Positions 23,573-26,403 of a DNA stretch of 26,403 nt are shown piece by piece. The translations under genes were made by a program, and so were the position numbers. The notes under the pieces are model-generated. The model was not told the DNA's origin, searched no databases, and was given only the letters and a program-made list of their open reading frames with translations. The first letter of the stretch is position 1. Each line of letters starts with the position of its first letter. This DNA is from Thermoplasmata archaeon M9B1D (lineage in GTDB: Archaea > Thermoplasmatota > E2 > DHVEG-1), in assembly GCA_002900535.1 (NCBI GenBank), contig MUGC01000006.1:1-26403 (forward strand), written 5' to 3'.

Positions 23573-24157
23573 ATGAGTTACAAGAAAAATGAAATAACTC
23601 TTGAAACATTATTAAACAAAGAGTTTAAGCAATATATGGGCATTATCGCATTAACACATCATTTTCAAAATGTTGCTCCAAGAAAGGGTTTGGAACTTAA
23701 ACACTACAGATATGCATTAGTTATAAAAGATGATTTAAAACCTAAATATATAAATGAAATGTCTAAATTTTTTAAAGGCAAAAGAAAACCAAACGTAGAG
23801 AACCATTTAAAGGATGATTCGACTGCTATACAATATCGTATGATGTGTGAAATGAAGGAAATAGAAAAGTGTATTTCCTCGAGACAAAACCTATCTAAAA
23901 ATTATCTTAAAAATCTTCTTGATGCAGGATATCTTGTTAAATATACAGAAAAACGGAAAACTCCGTTATATCGAATTGCTCCTGGGAAGAAAGACGAGAT
24001 TGATGTTCTCATTCGAAAATACCAATTGAAAAGATGTATTATAGCAAAGATAAATGACAGTACAAATAATGATTTTCAAAGACTTCAAGAAGATATTTTA
24101 AAAATTCTTCTTTCGGAAGAAAAATTAAAAAATTCTATTAGTGTAGAGCATTTATAA
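23573..24157 (+). CDS. Putative winged-helix protein
   Basis: 194 aa from the ATG at 23573 (MSYKKNEITLETLLNKEFKQ). TTTAAATGAT about 30 bases upstream could be its TATA box, giving a leaderless mRNA; an in-frame ATG at 23546 falls inside that box. The central part, LSKNYLKNLLDAGYLVKYTE then KRKTPLYRIAPGKK, looks like the recognition helix and wing of a winged-helix domain. The rest is charged and helical with no recognised family. It is divergent from the small membrane/RHH operon and may regulate it. Confidence 0.7.
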   Translation: MSYKKNEITLETLLNKEFKQYMGIIALTHHFQNVAPRKGLELKHYRYALVIKDDLKPKYINEMSKFFKGKRKPNVENHLKDDSTAIQYRMMCEMKEIEKCISSRQNLSKNYLKNLLDAGYLVKYTEKRKTPLYRIAPGKKDEIDVLIRKYQLKRCIIAKINDSTNNDFQRLQEDILKILLSEEKLKNSISVEHL

Positions 24158-24217
24158 AATTTATCTTAGAAAAATAAAATTAATAATAAATTAAACACTA
24201 AAACAAATAAAAATTTT

Positions 24218-24246
24218 TTTAAAAAAAAGAAAAAAAAAGAAAAAAT
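24218..24246 (-). terminator. T-rich terminator
   Basis: On the minus strand, long T tracts separated by single C residues follow the stop codon at 24250. The layout is the same as after the other secreted-protein genes. Confidence 0.5.
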
Positions 24247-24249
24247 GTT

Positions 24250-26403
24250 TTAGAGTTTGAAAAATCGTTGCAAAAGCTGATACAACAATGGATGATTCTC
24301 TAGGAAATTAAACAACAAAAAGTTAACTCCCCGAATCTTAGGCATACTAACAGCAAGTGGATCAGACCAATCACTTTCAGCACCATTTGTATCTTTTGCT
24401 TTAACTTTTATTTCATAACTGCCCTTACTTGTCCATGTATGTGTAGCACTGCCAGTTGCACCAGAATCATATGGGCCAACCCAACCGCTATCGGTTCCAT
24501 CTCCCCAGTCAAACAAGTAAGATATTTGATCTTCATCAGGATCAGTTGTTGATGTGGTATACGTGTATGGCGTATCGGTTTTTCCATTGATTTCTCCTGA
24601 AGGTTTTGCAGGTTTAGTTGGTGGGTTATTTGTACCAGGCTCAGTTATAGTAACCGTTGCACTATCAGTATCTTCTTGACCGACATCATCAACTACCTTT
24701 AATGAAATTGTATAACTCCCAGCAGCAGGCCAAGACCAATCAGCATTTGAACCAGTAGCATCATCAAACACTCCATCATCATCAAGATCCCAGCTAAAAG
24801 TATAAGGAGATGCACCACCACTAGCACTGCCACTGAAATGTACTGTCTCATTAACAAGACCAGAATATGGCCCACCCGCGTTAGCAACAGGAGTGTCACC
24901 AGGGTCTATATATGCACGTGTTTGATCCTGACCATTTGTACCAGTTGAATCACTAACATACAAAACAACAGGATATCCACCAGATGGGCTAGGCGAGGAA
25001 TAAGCATATAGTGGGTTTTGTTCTTCACTAAAGGAACCATCACCGAAACTCCATTGATAATAATAAGGAGGAGTACCACCAGAAACACTACCTGTAAACT
25101 GAATATCTACACCTACCTCTCCATAGTATGGTCCATGAGCATCAACATCTAAAAGACAATCTTCTATTACAATAGAAATAGTATCACTATCAGTTTGATC
25201 CGCGTCATCAGTAACAGTTAGAGTAACAGTATATGTTCCAGGGCTGTTAAAGGTATGACTAGGATTCTGTTGAGTAGAGCTTCCACCGTCACCAAAACTC
25301 CAGCTGTAGCTATATGGACTGCAGCCACCGCTAGCGCTACCTGAAAAAATTACAGGATCACCGGTACAACCATTTGATGGACCACTAGCAGTAGCAACAA
25401 CAGCAGAAGTGGAAACAGTTACTGATGCAGTATCACTATCATATGCTCCTTTATTATCAGTAACAGTAAAAGTAGCTGTAAAGGTTCCATCACTAGTATA
25501 TTGATGCGTTGGATTCTGAAGAGTACTAGTACCACCATCACCAAAAGTCCAACTAAATGTATAAGGTGTGCAACCACCACTAGCGCCACCTGAAAAACTA
25601 ATAGGACTACAAATAGTACCACTATAAGGTCCACCAGCATCAGCAACAACAGCAGATGTTGAAATAGTAACAGGTGCAGTATCTACTGCAGTATCTAATT
25701 GGCTATCTGTCACAGTTAATGTTGCAGTATAACTACCATCACTTGTATATTGATGAGTTGGACTAGGACCAGAACCTGAGCCCCCATCACCAAAAGTCCA
25801 ACTATAAGTATAAGGTGGATGACCACCAGAGGCAGAACCTGAAAAACTAACCGGACTACAAATAGTACCACTATAAGGTCCACCAGCATCACAACCAAGA
25901 GCAGGATTAACAATAATAGTTACACTATCAGTATCAGTACTACTGCAAGCATCAGTAACAGTTAAAACACAGACATAAGTACCTGGCGTGTTAAAAGTAT
26001 GAGTTGGATCCTCTAGAGAGCTAGTACCATCACCACCAAAATTCCAACTCCAACTATAAGGTGTTGCACCACCTGTTGCAGAACCATCAAAAGTAACAGT
26101 TTCACCAGCAACAATTGTCGTTGGAGATGCATCTGCAGATGCAACAAGTGTTGGTGGATACAACGTTATCATACCAACATCGGTAACCGCGCCGCTAACA
26201 GTACCTGTTGTCGAACCAGTCCAACTACCATCAGTAATTGTAACAGTAAAAGCAGTACCATCTGGCCAATCAGGATCAGGAGGAACACCACTTATTGAAA
26301 TCTGAAAAGTTCCATCGGCTAAGGTGCTACCTGTTCGAGTAGTCTGAGTAGGACTAGTCACAACCACCGAAGAACCAGTTGTAGGCGGAGTAAGAGTACC
26401 GCA
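24250..26403 (-). CDS. Large secreted multi-PKD protein (N-terminus beyond window)
   Basis: The frame is open to the right edge, so the gene is 5' partial; at least 717 codons are visible. A transthyretin/carboxypeptidase-regulatory-like segment (STLADGTFQISISGVPPDPD) comes first. Six PKD domains follow, with cores such as SWTFGDGGSGSG, SWSFGDGGSST and QWSFGDGS, then a seventh PKD-like domain (NNPPTKPAKPSGEINGKTDT). The C-terminus after VSMPK is GVNFLLFNFLENHPLLYQLL then QRFFKL, a diverged version of the tail seen in the proteins ending at 418, 3691 and 5560. It is probably a long surface or extracellular adhesion protein. GC content is visibly higher than in neighbouring genes. Confidence 0.9.
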   Translation of the reverse strand, partial: CGTLTPPTTGSSVVVTSPTQTTRTGSTLADGTFQISISGVPPDPDWPDGTAFTVTITDGSWTGSTTGTVSGAVTDVGMITLYPPTLVASADASPTTIVAGETVTFDGSATGGATPYSWSWNFGGDGTSSLEDPTHTFNTPGTYVCVLTVTDACSSTDTDSVTIIVNPALGCDAGGPYSGTICSPVSFSGSASGGHPPYTYSWTFGDGGSGSGPSPTHQYTSDGSYTATLTVTDSQLDTAVDTAPVTISTSAVVADAGGPYSGTICSPISFSGGASGGCTPYTFSWTFGDGGTSTLQNPTHQYTSDGTFTATFTVTDNKGAYDSDTASVTVSTSAVVATASGPSNGCTGDPVIFSGSASGGCSPYSYSWSFGDGGSSTQQNPSHTFNSPGTYTVTLTVTDDADQTDSDTISIVIEDCLLDVDAHGPYYGEVGVDIQFTGSVSGGTPPYYYQWSFGDGSFSEEQNPLYAYSSPSPSGGYPVVLYVSDSTGTNGQDQTRAYIDPGDTPVANAGGPYSGLVNETVHFSGSASGGASPYTFSWDLDDDGVFDDATGSNADWSWPAAGSYTISLKVVDDVGQEDTDSATVTITEPGTNNPPTKPAKPSGEINGKTDTPYTYTTSTTDPDEDQISYLFDWGDGTDSGWVGPYDSGATGSATHTWTSKGSYEIKVKAKDTNGAESDWSDPLAVSMPKIRGVNFLLFNFLENHPLLYQLLQRFFKL

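Noticed and set aside
24250..26403. Periodic repeats resembling a CRISPR or satellite array, and several antisense or shifted hydrophobic frames
   Set aside because: The periodicity (about 250 bases) matches PKD domains of one long coding frame, and the other frames are low-complexity shadows of it.

Overview
This window is AT-rich (about 30% GC by eye) and archaeal. It carries archaeal-type ribosomal proteins L10e and S17e, an RNase P RNA, four Lrp/AsnC regulators, T-rich terminators, and TATA boxes about 25 nt upstream of apparently leaderless start codons. The load of secreted PKD-domain proteins, a gingipain-like C25 peptidase, an NlpC/P60-like enzyme and a secreted esterase suggests a heterotroph that degrades extracellular polymers, most likely in Thermoplasmatota (an MBG-D/Thermoprofundales-like lineage). 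That placement is inference from gene content.

Layout. 0-5.6 kb: secreted proteins, three of which end in the same roughly 25-30 residue tail, interleaved with an Lrp regulator and a DUF4177 protein. 5.8-9.4 kb: a YkgJ-type cysteine-cluster protein, the overlapping L10e/S17e/small-regulator operon, several small genes, and an Lrp gene divergent from a small ferredoxin-fold-like protein. 9.8-15.1 kb: a C25 peptidase with an inserted PA14 domain, an NlpC/P60-like protein and an esterase, all secreted. 15.1-18.8 kb: two paralogous double-domain Lrp regulators flanking a zinc-ribbon protein and an AmpG-like transporter. 19.1-22.6 kb: RNase P RNA, a transglutaminase-like lipoprotein in an operon with a PLP aminotransferase, and a small protein. 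22.8-24.2 kb: a compact overlapping operon (61 aa, 25 aa hydrophobic, 126 aa ribbon-helix-helix/zinc) divergent from a winged-helix-like gene. 24.25 kb to the end: a large multi-PKD protein running off the window.

The most unusual feature is a modular secreted-protein cassette. Several genes share a 5' leader (T-rich terminator plus promoter, then a G-rich Shine-Dalgarno and a similar signal peptide). Others share a C-terminal tail and a structured 3' repeat, while the bodies differ completely. Orphan tails, with no gene body attached, lie at 1.07, 9.41 and 18.9 kb. The 3' repeat carries the terminal P1 strand of RNase P RNA, and one copy runs directly into the real rnpB 3' end. Genes too short for ordinary ORF calling were found at 7522-7683, 9195-9326 and 23185-23262, and a strong hairpin (7712-7787) lies just upstream of the ribosome binding site of the first.
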